From: Aphelocoma coerulescens
Taxonomy: Eukaryota > Chordata > Aves > Passeriformes > Corvidae
Direction: 5' to 3'
Assembly (NCBI RefSeq): GCF_041296385.1
Contig: NC_091015.1
Coordinates: 94,348,004-94,412,003, forward strand
DNA length: 64,000 nucleotides
Under the pieces are notes generated by a model. It worked only from the letters and a program-made list of their open reading frames with translations, was not told where the DNA came from and made no database searches. How positions within the stretch are numbered: position 1 is the stretch's first letter; the number at the start of each line of letters is the position of its first letter. Shown here one piece after another: positions 15,001-30,000 of this stretch. A program made the position numbers and the translations under genes.

Positions 15001-18000
15001 TTTAATTTCTTTATACTTTGTCATACTGTTAATTTAATGAGTTATAGTATATTTATACTTTAAATCTTCACAGGAACGTTTATGAAATTAAACTAGATAC
15101 AAATAAGCTTCTTGGACATACTAATTCCAGCTAAAATGGCAGTTGTGATTAACAGTTAGGTTCAGTCTGTTTTCCTTTAACATGAAATTGCCAGCAGGTG
15201 AGAGTAATGTTTGGCATATAGAGACTCCTCGAGTTGGAAGCAGACCTTTGGATAGGACACACATTTGTGCACACAGACAAAATACTAAAGTCATGATTTT
15301 TAGCATAGAATTTGCCTTCTCTTTAAATAACTCTGCTGCTTTGTCTACCTGGACATTTTCCTGATATGAACAGCAATGTGTTAAAGTAAACAGATGACAA
15401 GTGGCCTCACTCATATCTCAAAGCAGACTGTTGCAGACTAAATGCATTTCTGTAGTCACCACACTTCTATGACCTACTTCTGCAAATATTAAAAAAGCCT
15501 CATAAAATCAAAAATGTAAATATTCAGGAGAAAATATAAAAGTGCATACTATGCAGAGCATAATGCATGAAAAACTTTGGATATGAGTATCCAGATATTT
15601 CACTTTGTTGAATAGAAACTGATGTTGTTCAAAACAATTTTTTTTGGAAAAAGATAAAATTTGTCAGCCTAAAATAATAAATAAAAAAGAAAAACTAATT
15701 TCATTTCAAAAGAAATTAAAAAACGTTGACATTTCTGTTAGTGGATGAATCTACTTGACAGGCTAGTTCAAATTCCCAATTTGATTGTTTCCCAAACTCA
15801 AATATTTGAAAATTCCTTGATTCTGGAAAACTTTTCATCCAGTTTCAACTAATCATATGATGAGTAAGAGAGTATTACCTTACCCATATTCTCATTTGAA
15901 AATATGAATCATCTTGTTGCCAAGAGTTGCTACTTCAAGGTGTAGCACAATCTCATGAATTTACTAACCATGGGATCACTGTATTTTGCAGAATGTTGGA
16001 AGATATTGGCCTGCTTTCAACAAGGGGGATTGTGAGAGTATGGCATATATAAACCAAAAGCTTTCCAAAACTTTGGAGAGCTTTGTGGGAGCCTTGCAGA
16101 ATACCAGCAGTGACAGCTGTGAATGCCAGCTAATGTTGGGAAACATCCAGAGACGACTGCAAATGTAAAGCCTTTTACATTTTGGTACTCCAAACGGTTC
16201 TTCATCATTAGTGATGTTATTCTGTACATATGTCTGTGTTCTAAATTAATTAACTACAGGAGAAATACTGTCTTTTTAAGCTTTGTTCATTTAACTGAAA
16301 ACTGAGTGGATAAAATGTACAAATTAGTTAAGTACTTTAGAAAAATTCTGAATATTTCTAAAAGCCCTTACATTTTTGCTGAGCACTTGCAGCAGATCTT
16401 CCTGCTCTACCAGCTGAATGCTTTGTATCACAATTAAGAAAAATTTCAATCTCCTGTGACTTCAGTTAGGTCAAAGCTTTGATATTTAATTTTTTTTTAT
16501 AGTTTTTTTGATATGGCTTGTCCTCTCAATAGCTGAACATCTTTTTGCAAAATATTAAGCATTCAGATCAGTTCAGCAGTTCAAAGAGTCAGAAAGACAG
16601 TATGGTGTTTGTAAACGGATGGGATGGAACTCCAGATGATTTCTGATAGTTGTTATTTGCTGGAGGAAAATCATTAGATTTTAAGTAAAGCTGCTACTAC
16701 AGAGTATGTCAAACTTGCAGTCAGCTAGAAGTAGACATTGTTATAATTGTTGCTATACTGGTTCATCTGTTGGATTGTTTTCATAATGGGCTTGAATGCT
16801 GTCTGTGAATTGCAGTAATAATACAGAAGAACTTGAGCCTAGATGCTGCTCATAAGGACCATGAGCTCATGTCCAGTTTCAAAGAGAAAATCATATCTGA
16901 TGTGTGCATACTCTTTATTACTTAAATTATAATTAGATAGACTTTTTTTCATCCTGAACCGCAGTGATTTGTATCCCTAGGTTTTAAAAATGTGTGTTCA
17001 ATAAGAAACATGGAAGTGAGATATTGGTAGACCTGTCTTTCTTCATAAGCTACTGTTTGCTAGAGCCCTTAGCCATTGTGGGACTCTCTGTATCTCTCTC
17101 TCTATATATATAGAGAGAGAGATATACATGTGTATCTCTATATATGCAGTCTCATTTAGGCATGAAGTATGATGACCACTGCACCATATAAATGCAGCAA
17201 GAGAAGGTCTTTAGAGGTGCTGGCTGCATGCTCAGTGTGTGCACACAGAGCGTGATGGGACCCTATTGTCACATTTCGTGTCTGTTTTACTATTCGTGTT
17301 AGTCTTTATACATTGAAATGCCAATGACTTAGGTCTGATAACTTGTGAAACTAAGGCTGTCATTCCAGGGTGACTGAAAATTTGGAGCTACAATTGCCGG
17401 AAAATCCAGCGGCAGCTTTCCTCAGCAATTTTAATCTTGTGAATGGTGGGTTCCATTTTTCTTCACTTTTATTAGTCCCTGTTGTGTAATTTTGTAGAAC
17501 AATAACTGTTTCTTTGTTCTTTTAAATTCAAAGGGACACTGTTTATGGAGACTACTGACTTAAGGCAGTATTGTCACTCACAGTGAATTGAACGAAAAAG
17601 ATACAATCTGTAGGAAATTTAATTAAGCAAATTGGTTAGCAAAGATGTTAGTACTATTTTCCTTCTCTTCCAGATGTGAAAGTCAAAGATTTTGTGCAGA
17701 ACATTACTCAATTGAGGCTGGACATTGGTTCTTCTGTCAATATTTCTGAAGAAACTGTCAATACCCTCTTGGAAGCCAGTGTTTCTCATTCAGAGGTAAA
17801 AGATCAAAAAGTGTCAGATTAATGGATCAACCTATAGCATGATGTGCCAGCTGAAGGAAAACAAGCCATGTTGCTTGTGTGGAATCTTATATTTTCACTT
17901 ATCACTTCCATGTGATATACTTCGTGAGTTTTAGAACTTTAAAATAATAATGTGATGAATTAAGAGATCAATTTATAGCACTATTCCTCTGGTCTAAGTG

Positions 18001-21000
18001 GCACTGCTTCATTACTTTCAGCAAAGTTTGTATTGTCACAGAATTGGAGCTTCTCTGTCTTGGTATTGTAGAAAAGATGGGGGTTTCTGGAGATATCATT
18101 TTGTACATTACAACCTCTGCTCGTTGCAGTATAGAGTTTTCTTACGCAATTTTAAAAAAATTCCTTTGTGTGTTCCTCACTCTTCTTACATTATCTTACC
18201 ACTGTCTTGCTTTACTTTCACTTTTGAGTTGTTTACTCATGAGTATTTTAAGTTTTCTTCGTGAAAGGCTGTGTGTTACCATTGCTGTTTCTGTGATCCC
18301 ATCAAAATCCCATCAAAATCATGAGAAATGCCACGTGACTGACAGGTTGTCTTTGTGGCGAGTGTCAGTCAGTACGACTGTTGAGAGCTGAGGGTACATT
18401 TGGTGTAAACCGATCAGCTCAGTCAAGCAGCCACTGGGTGTCAGTGATGCTCCACTTGCAGAAACCATCGCAAGATCTCTGTGAAAAGTGCAGCATTAAA
18501 AAGTCGGTTCAGACCATCATAACTACTTATAGATGATTTGTTCTTCTGCTTCTGCGGCAGTGTGACTGCCTTTATTGTTAGCTTGTTATTGTGATACTGC
18601 TAAATGGTAATGAGAGAAGTAATCTGAAAGCAATTCAGTTAAATGGGATTCAGTGCACCTTTGATGCTTTGGAATAACAATGCTAATTGGCTGAATTGTA
18701 AAATTACTTTCCATCCTTACTTTTTGCCAGCCATATGTGGAGCTTAGATATATAGACACGTCTCACATTTGAATAACTATACAGAATTGTTTGTTTGCTT
18801 GGTGCTTTAATTGTCCCCCAGTCCAACTAGAGCATTAGAAAGCCTATGTCTCTCACTGATTAGGAAAGCTGCACAAGTACTTTTTAGAGCTATATTTTAG
18901 GCATTCCCATTATGTTTATTGTCTATACAGCCACTTTCTAATAACCTTAATGGTAGCTATAGGCCCATTGTAGCCCTATATTTCTGTGATTATATACTAC
19001 TACTGTGCTTGTCTCTGGAATGGTAAGAGTAAGCCTGGGAATTTTTTGTGCTTATTGTACTTACTCATAATTTCTGCCTCGATGTTATGTGCGGTCCATG
19101 CTCATTGCCATGTGGTGAAGTGATTTGAAATGGCTTAAAACCTGTAACTGTAAGACTATAAGCATTTATTTACTGAATGTAGGAGTTTTGGTTAGCTCTG
19201 GTACTCAGAAAGCTGCAAAGAAAGTTCAGAGGAACTTAGGCAGTAAAACACAGAATGGCTTAAAACTGCACTGAAATGGTGATATTCATGTGAGACACAA
19301 GGAATTAAATTTCAGATTGTGTCTCAGTCAAATTTCCTCCCCAGAAAGAAGTCCAAATCAGTATCATCTTACTCTGCTCACAGAATTACGTTCATATTCT
19401 GTTCCTTGAATGCACAGAAAAAAAGTGAATATTTAAAAATATAGGAAATCTTATAGCATCAAAAAGGCAAAATTCTGTTCCAGAATAAAAATCAAAAAGT
19501 CAAGTTATGAAATTGGAAAATAAAATGCTCAGAGAAATTAAGGAGTTCAATTGCATATCCTGACTATCTCGCAGATCCTCTCCCTGACTGGGTACTCTTA
19601 CCAGCAAGAGATGCATTCAGTGGAGGCAGTAGAGGCAGGTCCTGTCCTAAGCAGTACCATGGAGCCCTGTATTTTGGCTCCTACAGGCTCCTCCAAATCC
19701 TGTAATTTTCTGGACTCGTTGAGAATGGGTAGCTAAGAACTCCTGAGATACCTGGACTTTGAGCACTTGCCATTATCCAAGATGGTTTTATTATAGTCTC
19801 ACCCACGGTCTGTGTTAGGCATTTGTGCCTTCATCTGCTATTAAATAACACTTTAAAGCAGTGTTTAACTGAGAAATGTGAGCTGTCTCAGAATGGATGT
19901 TGTGCCAAATAGGCATCCCCAAGTGTTAAATTGGTGTGTTCTTTGAAAGAAGGAAGGACCACGTTGTTTGATTTTAGTGATTCATATGCCTAGATTTTGA
20001 TCTTCAGGTGTTTCTGCAGCAGAGGTGAATATCTGCTAGAAGGAGTATACTCAGCATTGTAAATATGCCTGCTTATGGTATGAATGCTCAAGAATGAATG
20101 ATTGATCTGTGAAAAATGAAAGCAAATCCTTGTAAGAAAAACACTTCATCTTTTTATATGCACATGGAGTCTAAAGTAAGAACATACCAATCTGATATAG
20201 AGCTGTATGGTTTATTATTTCAGGTTTGTCTGTGCCTGAAAATTGTCATGTTACTGTGACACAAATTTTCACTTTATTGACTATAAAAAAAGGTGATGCA
20301 TTTCAGAAAAAAATTTTAATACTTATGCATTATACATTGTGATAGGTCCTTTACAGTGCCTTTGTGGTAGCTTTAACTGGAAGATGTGATGAAGAAGTAC
20401 TTAGCCTGCTGCTAAAGCTGCCTGAAAACAGCAGAACTTCCCTGGTAGTGAAAGAATTATGTTCTTTACCAGCACTGGACTTGTATACCACATTTGTATT
20501 GATTGCACAAAATTTGAATGTACGTCACATCATTTACAAGGTAGGATGTTTTCTTTTGAAGGTAGTATGAAACGTACAGAGAGATAGATTAATAGTTCTA
20601 TTATTTCTTCATGTGTTCTTTCTCCATGAAAGCAAACAGTGGACATATGGCATTTTTTGTCTTTATTTAGTTCCCCAGAATACAACAGTTGAAGAATGGG
20701 GCTGATAGATGATACTGCATTCCATTTCTTGCTTCCCCGTGAAAATTACCACTGAGGAGTTAATTATGAAAGCTTTACAGAGAACACAGGAGGTCGAAGA
20801 CATAATAAAATTATTCTTTAGCAGAGTTTGCTGTTCATGCAATTAGTCACTTCATTATTTGTAAGAGTGGAAGACTGATCTGACAACATTTGAACTAAAA
20901 CCAGTATAGGAGCTCACATTCTCACAAGAATGACAAAGCTATTTTCCAGGAAGAATTTGCACTGTGGATGCAAAAGTCTGTAGCACAACTGTATTAACTA

Positions 21001-24000
21001 TACAACTGTAGATAAGCTGGGATCTAGTATGAGTATTCAGCGAGATAATGGTTTTATCTGTAAGAACAGAATTACTGAATGGGATAGTTAGAAGACATTT
21101 CAGTTCTTTTGGGGGTAATTGATTGACAGAAGATAAATGTAAGCATGAATAGCTGATATATATCTATAACATTGTGAGGAAGAATAATTTGTTCTTAAGC
21201 TGTAGATGTCTGGTTCTATTCTGGATGCTGCATGCTCAGTTAAGCAGGTTAGACATAGAATCTTAAAAGAAGACAATTTCCCAGAATAGGTAAAGATACC
21301 AGAGGGAAAAGAAAAGGTTTTTACTTCCTGAATTATTTGCAAACCTAGAAGGAAAAAAAAAATAGAAGAAAATAAACCAGTTCTTGTTCTGATGTGTGCT
21401 TCTGCTGAACTCTACAGAAACCTAATCAAGTCCTAGCAAAGAATAAAAAATGTTGTCAGCTCATCCTAAATTATAATGGAAATTCTGCTACTTTTTTAGC
21501 CAAATAAGATTTTTTTTTTATGGGTGATTTTCAATTCTTAATTTTTTTTTTTTTACTATTATAAAAAATAATAAAGTAATAATAAGTAAAAGCAGATGAA
21601 GGCTGAGAAGAAAATCAAGCACAGACATTCTAGTACGAAGACAGAGGTAGATAATCAGAGGAAGAACTGAAACTATATAATGAGATTGTAGTGGTTTAAT
21701 TTTTTTGCATAGGCAGGTAACAATGAATCAGTTTATATTATTGTTTCATCTAACTAATCCACAAAAGCAAAGGGAACTGAGAGAAAATCCATAATGATGA
21801 ATTTGCATGGTGGAAATAGCAAACAGCCAATTGAACTTAGGTCAAATAGGTAATAAAATGCACACAGTTATTTTGGGTATGAAAAATTCAAAGGCAGGAA
21901 GAGTGTGTCAGGAAAGTTAGTTACTTTAGGAGTCATATTAAGCAATAAAAGTGCTTTCTAGATTTAATTTAACTTACAAATTATTTTAAAAATATGAAAT
22001 TGTTGCATTGAACATCCTTACACTGGTGAAGGAAAAGTTTCCATTTACAGTGAATTCTAAAGGGATAGAATGTTGCAGATCCTATTAGCATCTTGGGTTG
22101 GAGAGCTCTCTTCAACTTGGCAAGTGTAAACATGTCCTCTGCATATTAATTCATGATTTGTCATAAGCCAATTCTAACATTACATTACAGAGAGCTTCTC
22201 TTCAGCTTAATCTGAGAGCAACTGGGGAGTTATATCAAAAGGAGTTTTGTTTAACATGGTTTGTAGGAATACTATATAACCAGTTTTAGAATAAAGATGA
22301 ATAATTTTGAATGTTTCATTGAATGGTTAGCATTTGTTTCTAACTGGAATTTACTGTTGTGATTTTTTTCCTTCTTTTCCAAGGTCCAGATACCAGCTGA
22401 GATAGGCAATGTATTAAATATGCTACTGGATGTGGTTTCTAGTATCAGTTCACTTCTCAATAAAGTCCACCATGTCATGGAAAAACTTCCAGTGTTCCTC
22501 CAAGGAATTCAAAATATTGGTGTGCTTGACATCTCCACATTGCAGCAGGTATGGGTAGGATTTCAATAGGCAAAATTAATTCCCATTCTGAGGTGATTTG
22601 GTAGGGATATGTGCTTAGTGAGGAGGCACACTAATAGAAATGATTTCCTAGAAAGTTGGGAACTTAGAGAAGAATCCATAAACCCTAAGAAGATTCATTT
22701 GGTCTCTTTCAAGCAGTCTGGTAATCCTGAGACCATTGATATGTTGGGGTTTTTTTGTTAACTTATGAGATCATAGTCTAAGTTACTTCAGTGTTTGTCA
22801 ATTGACTAACATTATGGTCTATTATCTGTCACTTGGAGATAGCTAGCCAGGTCTTTTCTGCTAACAGTGTTTGCATGGGGTTTTTTTATGAGCAGACTAT
22901 TATTTTGTTTACAAGAAATAGCTTAGCTTTTTTTAAAGGATATGATTTCAAGACAGAATATGCAGTTCTTGTATCTACCACGTGTTTCTGTTCGTGTCAC
23001 CTAAAGGGTTTGTGCGATAGTTCTGCTTGGCAGACATTCAAAATAAAAAGAAAAAAAGTGGCATGAGGTGTGAGTGAGGGTATCTCTTTTGTCCCTGCCT
23101 TGAAGGGCAGTTGCTGTTTGCACACTTACACAGCCAGCACCATGGTGAATCTAGTGTTAAATGAATAATCAGAAAGATTTCTGTTTCTAAGCAGGTTCCG
23201 ATTCCATAGGAAGACCTGCTGACCCCCATGGCATTACCTTCTGGGTTTGCTGTCCTTTGTGGAAACCTGAGGATTGAATCTGGTTTAAAATTGCAAACCT
23301 CTAAAAGATCCCACAGTGGTAAACGGTGCAATCTGGTTTATTGCTAGAGTACAGAGTAAAAACTGCCTTAAGTACTATTTGCCTTAGTGATATCTTTTTC
23401 AAGATCTTCTAATCTGTGTGATAGAGACATGTTAAAAAATGCTGTTCTGGTGCATCTATCAGTTTTGGTTTTGAGCCTCTCTTTTTAGGGTAGCTGCTGC
23501 AATGAATGGTGCCTTTCATCAGGTACTTGCATCTTTCCTGCTTTCCTTAAACTTTCCTTCCAGCAAATGAAATATTCTTTTCAGACTGAACTCCCTAAGT
23601 TCCTTATTTGATAGAAGAACCTCTCAAAAGGTGCTGTTAAAAAAAGTTTGCAAAGGAACAAATGGAACAGCAGAGGGCCATCTGCTCACAGTTTTAAGCT
23701 TTGCTCGATGGCCACTCCTATTATCCTGTAATACACCATAGATTTAACCTTGGAACTTTTGTTCTTTTTGAGTTCTAACCTTTTTTTTTGACACAATCTT
23801 TATTTTCTAATGTTTTGCTAAATTCCTTTTTCTTGTGAATTTGCTGGGGTTTTTTGATCACCTAATAATTTGTAGAGGATTAAAATAATCAGTGCCTATT
23901 TCTTTTGTTAAGAAATTACATTTTTGATTTCAAGGGCTCTTCTGTCTTTGTAACTTTTTTAAATTTTGAAGACTAGTAAAAGTGTGTCCTTTTTTTTTCA

Positions 24001-27000
24001 CGTTTAACTCAACTTTTTATACTTTCCAGTAATAGTTTTAGTTATTGATTATTTTTTGCTTCTTTTCTATGGTGGCCAAACTTGTGCTATTGAATAAGTG
24101 CTCCACTGAAGTGCAGATACTGCTTATACATCTCTCTCTTTAAATGTTTTCTTCTATTTCCAAGAGTCCATCCTTCTGGATTTTTGTTTTCATGATAACC
24201 AAGAGCAAAGTAATTCAATGACATAGAAAGATTTTCAGATAAAGAATGTAAATTTTTTAAGGTAAAAATATGTGGACCTTCATCAGAAAGACATACTGTC
24301 AATTTTGAAGATGACTAAAAAAAATAATTACTTCTATAATGAAAGAAGTAATAAAGTATTTGTCAGCTATGCACAGGGATTTCTGTCTAAAAGGAAAAGT
24401 GAATAGAAATAAATAATTTTAATATTTCTTTAATATTTTAAAATGTGAAGTTGAATTGAAAAGCTACACATATTGTAATAAAAGATGATGTAAAAACTCA
24501 ATATCTATCCATCAGCAGTAATTGGAATATGATGCCACACGCTCTTGTTAAAAACACTGAGTGAATGGGTAACTCCCTGAGGAAAAACACTGCTGATTTC
24601 AGTAATGACTTCTACTTGTTTTTGCTGTTTGAAATTATTCGTTTATGTTTTCATACCTAATTTTTTGGATGCTTGTCACTCATCAATAGATAAGCTGCAG
24701 GGGACTTTCTGAGTTGCTGAATGCTGTTAATTGTGAGTGGTGGCCTCACTCTGTAATCCTTCCACTAACTTGAACAAATTCTCTGTTGAACCTATCATTG
24801 CAGAACAGTCTGTTTGGGTTATAAATATATAAAATTCTGATTTTGGTTTATTTGTGGCTACTATGTTTATTCTTGTATCAAAAATGTTCTGTAACATTTT
24901 TAACTTCTCTGCCCAGCCCATATGTTTGCAGAAGGCCAATCACAGTCCTCTGTTATGATAGGTTGAATAGACTTATTTTAGTATTTGTTTTTGCTTTAGT
25001 TTTTTTATTTTATAACAGGCTCTCAGTTGCCTAAGACAGCCTAGCATCGTTTTTGCATGCTGGGTTTAGAAGAAGAAATGTGTACAGTCTTTGAGGGGAA
25101 TTATGACTGATGACTCTTGTAACCTGCTCATTCTTGTCTATACCTACTAAAGCGACTTTCCTAAACTTGCATCCAGCTTTGTCATAAACTGCACACATTT
25201 TTGTCTCTTACATGATCAAGGATGAGTGATAGGTGACCTCCATTTTATAGCAACATCTCTTGATTTCAGTTGATAAATAACATTCTGCACTGGTTATCTT
25301 TCTATTCAATTTGATTTGAATTAGGTAATTGGTTTCTTGCCATATTGCATTCTGATCTTCTTTTCTCCTGCAATGCCTTCTGGTATTAAATGATAGGCAA
25401 ATTTAGGCAATTTGCTTCTTTCAGGGCTCACAGGAATAACACTAATGACTTCTCTGTAGTCCAGTGCTTTCTTTCCTGTTAACAGGCTCCCTGCAATATC
25501 TTCTTAATGCCATTTTTTATCTGCCACTACTAATCAGCAATGGGATTAATGCTGATTAATATTTTCTAGAGCAAGAACATTAATTGGTTGTTAGAGTCCA
25601 CCTGAATTTGAGACAGCATGTATCTTTTTTGGGGAGAAAGGAATTGTTCTCCCACGTAAATATGTTTTGTTGGTCAGGAATGATAATTTAAGAATGCATT
25701 AAATTCTACTTCTCAAATATTTTTTGTCTTTAATGTTCTTCACTTTAAAATTTAGGGTATACCTTGCCCTAATTAACATCAGAATCAGATATCCCTTATT
25801 TCCTGGATCATTATACTACTCCTTCCTGAGTATATATGACTTTTCTACTTTTCAGATGGTGCCATCTAGATTTGATAGGCTTCTGAAAAACTGTTCAATC
25901 AAATCAGCAGTTTTGCTGCTATCCCCCTGATTCTGTCAATTTCAGGACAAAAAAGACTTTGTCCTGTTTACATTTTTTCCCAGACTTAGGAATATCTATT
26001 TCTCTGAATTTGTTTCCTTTAGCCTTCTGGTTCCATTAAATTTTGAATTATCTTTAACCTCCTTGTAGTTTTCCAGGAAAATTGCATTATTTTTTCTCTT
26101 TTTCTCTCTAATGTAATGATTCTGAATGTATTTTAGTTTTATGTGCAAGCTGTAGCCCAGTATGACTTTTAAGTTTCTTTTTTTAGGTAGCTGGTATTTC
26201 TATTCCATGGGAATTTATTTTTATCCATAATATTTTTTTAGGCATACAGCTGTTCAGTTAGGTCAGAAGCTCCTATGCTATGAGCTTTTTGCCTTCATTT
26301 GAAAATCCAGTTCCAGATAACCTTTTAATCTTCCATACCAGCCTTCCTCTTCTATGAATTTGCTACATTGGCTTGCTTGACTGATTACTTTGTTTGTAGG
26401 AGGTTGGTTGTTTGGATTCATCAGTCTTGATTACAGCTCTACTTTACATAGTTTAAACTAGAACAACTCGATCAAAGATAACTTTTTTTTTGTTATATAT
26501 TTCTCATACTTTATCAAAGCCAAATTTTAAGAAACATATCTTTTCGAGTCAGTGGATATTTAATTGAAATACAGTAAGTAGATCCAGCCTGTTAGTGGCA
26601 GTTTACTGCATAAATATTCATTAGTTGAATTTCAAGTTATTTTAATTTGAACTGGAATTAATTAGCAAGTTTGTGCTCTTTGACTGAAATAAGCCTCATT
26701 TATCCCTCTAGTGAAAATAGTCACTAATAAAGATTCATAACCAATTTTATACAGCATTGTGCATAAATAAAGTTTATTTCTCCAGTGAAGTCCATGCCAG
26801 CAGATTCATTCAAGGGCTGTGGATGATTGTATTATGAAATATGGGTATTATTTATTTACTATGCTCTGTGCTGAAAATGTATGCTAAAAGTAAGATTTTG
26901 GGAGCTGCTAACACTGAGGTTTAAACGACACTTTCTAATATTCCTCCAGGATTGCTAAAGAAGCACCTGGCACTTCAGTAAATGCATTGATCAGGATAAA

Positions 27001-30000
27001 CTGTTTCTAACAGCGCAATTTCTAAACTGTCTGTGATTATGTCTTTATGTAAAGTGCTGTACTACTTTGAAAATTGACTCTTCTGTTTAAAAAATTCCGA
27101 CAATAAAATGCTAATTTTTTTCGGTGCCGAATGTTTGTGTTTGACATATCACAGTGTTTTTTCTATTTGCCAGTTGTGGAATCTTCAAATGATGTCTGAT
27201 AGTCTAGTTATGCATTTCTTGACAAGCATCTGCAATAGTAATGAGTATCAGGCAAGCCAGTGCACTCTTCAGTTGTCCCACAGCAGCACGACTCCTTGCA
27301 GTTGTGTCCTCTTAGAGCTGTGCACCTGTACAGCCTTCCGTGAGATATCACTTACAACTGAGCACATTATCTGAAAAGGGGAGCTGCATAGAGGATGAGA
27401 CTATTGTTGTTCTCTCTTTTTGAATGTGGTGAATGATGGTGCTTAAGCCATAAAAGCAGGCAGATTGCTCTCTCTCCTCATTAGAAGTACGCTAGTCATG
27501 AACAAATGGCAATAATAAATGCTCGTATGACTCAAGACGTGCAAAAACTGCAAGCTCATCTAATAAGTTAAAAGATGTACTTGAAAAATAGGCTTTTGGG
27601 GCATGTGCATTTGAATAATTTTTTTTTCTTATTAGCAACTGTCTTCACTGCAAACATTCATAACTAAACTGTTTTCGTTAATTCTTCTGCCTTTGTGACA
27701 CAGGAATAATCTACCAGAAGAGCACATTTTGTGAAAACTGGCATTGGAATCAGGGTATCTGCAGTCCAGTCGTCTTGATATTTTCATTCCTTTTCTGCCT
27801 AACTGCTGCACAGTATTTTTCAAGTTTTAGTGTAGTACATTGTGCTACTGCCTTTCAGTGAGCATCCTGACAATTAATACTAGGTTACCTTTCCCCGTAA
27901 TATGGTGATCAGAAGAACAGAAATGAGCACAGCAGGCCCTCGTCCTTATGGGCTGTTTCAACAGCCTAATTTTGTCAATCTCCTTAGATGTCAATATTGA
28001 CAGAACACTAGGGCTACTCCTTGAAGCTACTTAAAGCAACTTCGATTCATCTGTATTTTTGTCCATTTGTTCTAGCTTTTACAAGGTGGGCAGTTCAGAA
28101 GTTCAGCTGTTGGATCCCTGGAGTCTGTAATTAAGGCAGTGTGTAAAGAAGAATCTTCATTTTTCAGCAATGCAAACCTTTTCATAGACATGCCCAGAAT
28201 CATGGGGCTTTTGGAGGACAATATGGCAAAATATGGCATTCCTGAAAACTCAAGTAAGAAAAACATCAATCACAAGTTGCAGTATGCATTCAGAGTTAAG
28301 AGAAGTTTTTCCCACTTAAATAGAAATGTTTATATACCCACTGACATCTCAGTTGATACTGACTCAGTTAACTTCAGCACAAGATGCTGATCAATAAAAA
28401 TTTAGTGGCTGTGAGATAATTGTGGGTGAGACAGAAGTGATTCTGGTTTTTTTCTATCTTTGCAAATAATAAATAAGAGTATTCCTTTCTTTGAGACATT
28501 TTTATTAACAGTTTTACGGCACTTGGTATTAAAAACATATCTTTGAGATACCAGATTGAGAATATATTGCTGCTTTCCCTTCTTCCGTGAACACAAAGCT
28601 GTGGTAATTGTTGAGCAGTAAAAATGCAAACCTTCTGGATAGAATGAGTTTTTTAATGGTTGATATTCCTATTCTCTTTGTCAAGTGCTCAGAAAAATCC
28701 CTTAGCGCTCATGTAGTTTCACCTTTGGTCCCTTTCCTCAATACACATTTGACTTACCCTGATTAATTTTAGTATTGTTAATAACCTTGTTAGTGCCTCA
28801 GGTGGCCCTGTGCAAGAGAAGACTACAGTGATAGAGTGTCACTAGGGATGCCTCCATCATCTATTGGTTTCTACAGCCCAAAATTACTCCTGGCTTGGGT
28901 AGGATCCTTGGGAGGGAGCCAGAGCTCTGTTTTGGCCTTCTCACTTGCATGTGTGGGATGTAATGCTAAGCAGGCAGCTCTGTTTTTCTTTCCTACTGGA
29001 AGATTGAAGTCAGCTGGATGGCTGATTAGAAAGATTGTTTGGAACTTTGTCTCTTTAAAAGCTGTTTGGGCCAGAAGCACTGTTTCTTGATCTTTTTTTT
29101 CCAGAGTTCTTTTCTTTTTTTTTCAGAGTTGTCACAACTCTGGTGTGCTGTGAGATGTTTTACCACAGGACTCTGAAATATTTAAGGCATCAGTTATTTC
29201 CTACATTCCCATGAGTGAATTAATACTGTTGCCCATACTTTACAAATTTCTGCATGGGGCAATGAAAAAAAAGATTGAGGCTGAAGAAACTTGATTCATA
29301 CCCCTTCACAGTGATTAACTTGTATGTATTTTTTGTATACCAACACTTCCTAGTGACTTTCTGAAGTTCACAGCAAAGTCAAAGTAGCAGGTCTTCAGTG
29401 TCCTTTAGCCTATTGACATTTCTGACCGGCCAACTTGTAGCCTCTTTATTCTTTGCTATTGTTTAGCAATGATTGTTTTTAGTAATGATTGTTTAATTCA
29501 AGAAAGTAAAAATTTGAGTAAAGAACTGGCCTTTCTTAATGAAACATTTCTGACACATCTTTCACTTTCTTTCAGGAGTTTAAATGGTTTTGGCCTAGTT
29601 TTCCGTTATGTAAAAGGATTTGTCTTCCTCAAGGAGTTGATGACATTATTTAGTATTTCTTCAGAGCACTAGAAATGGGATATTTTGATACCACTTGTAA
29701 GAAATAATAAAACCCCCCCAAAACATGAGTTGGGCATAAAAATCTAAATGTTTCTAATAGGAAACTGATTGCCTTTACATGAGTACAAATGCAGAGGGAT
29801 ATCTTTGAAACTGTTCCTTAGATCCTAGTTCTGAAGGACATACACCCTAATGTATTAATAGCCCCATGTGATGTAGGAATATGGGTTTTTATTAAAGAAT
29901 GGAAAAGACAATTGATTAGATGTTTCAAATCAAGAAGTTAAGTGTCATGACAATTTTTTGCCTGCCTTTTTGGTAGGCTCTTATAAGATTATACAAAAAG

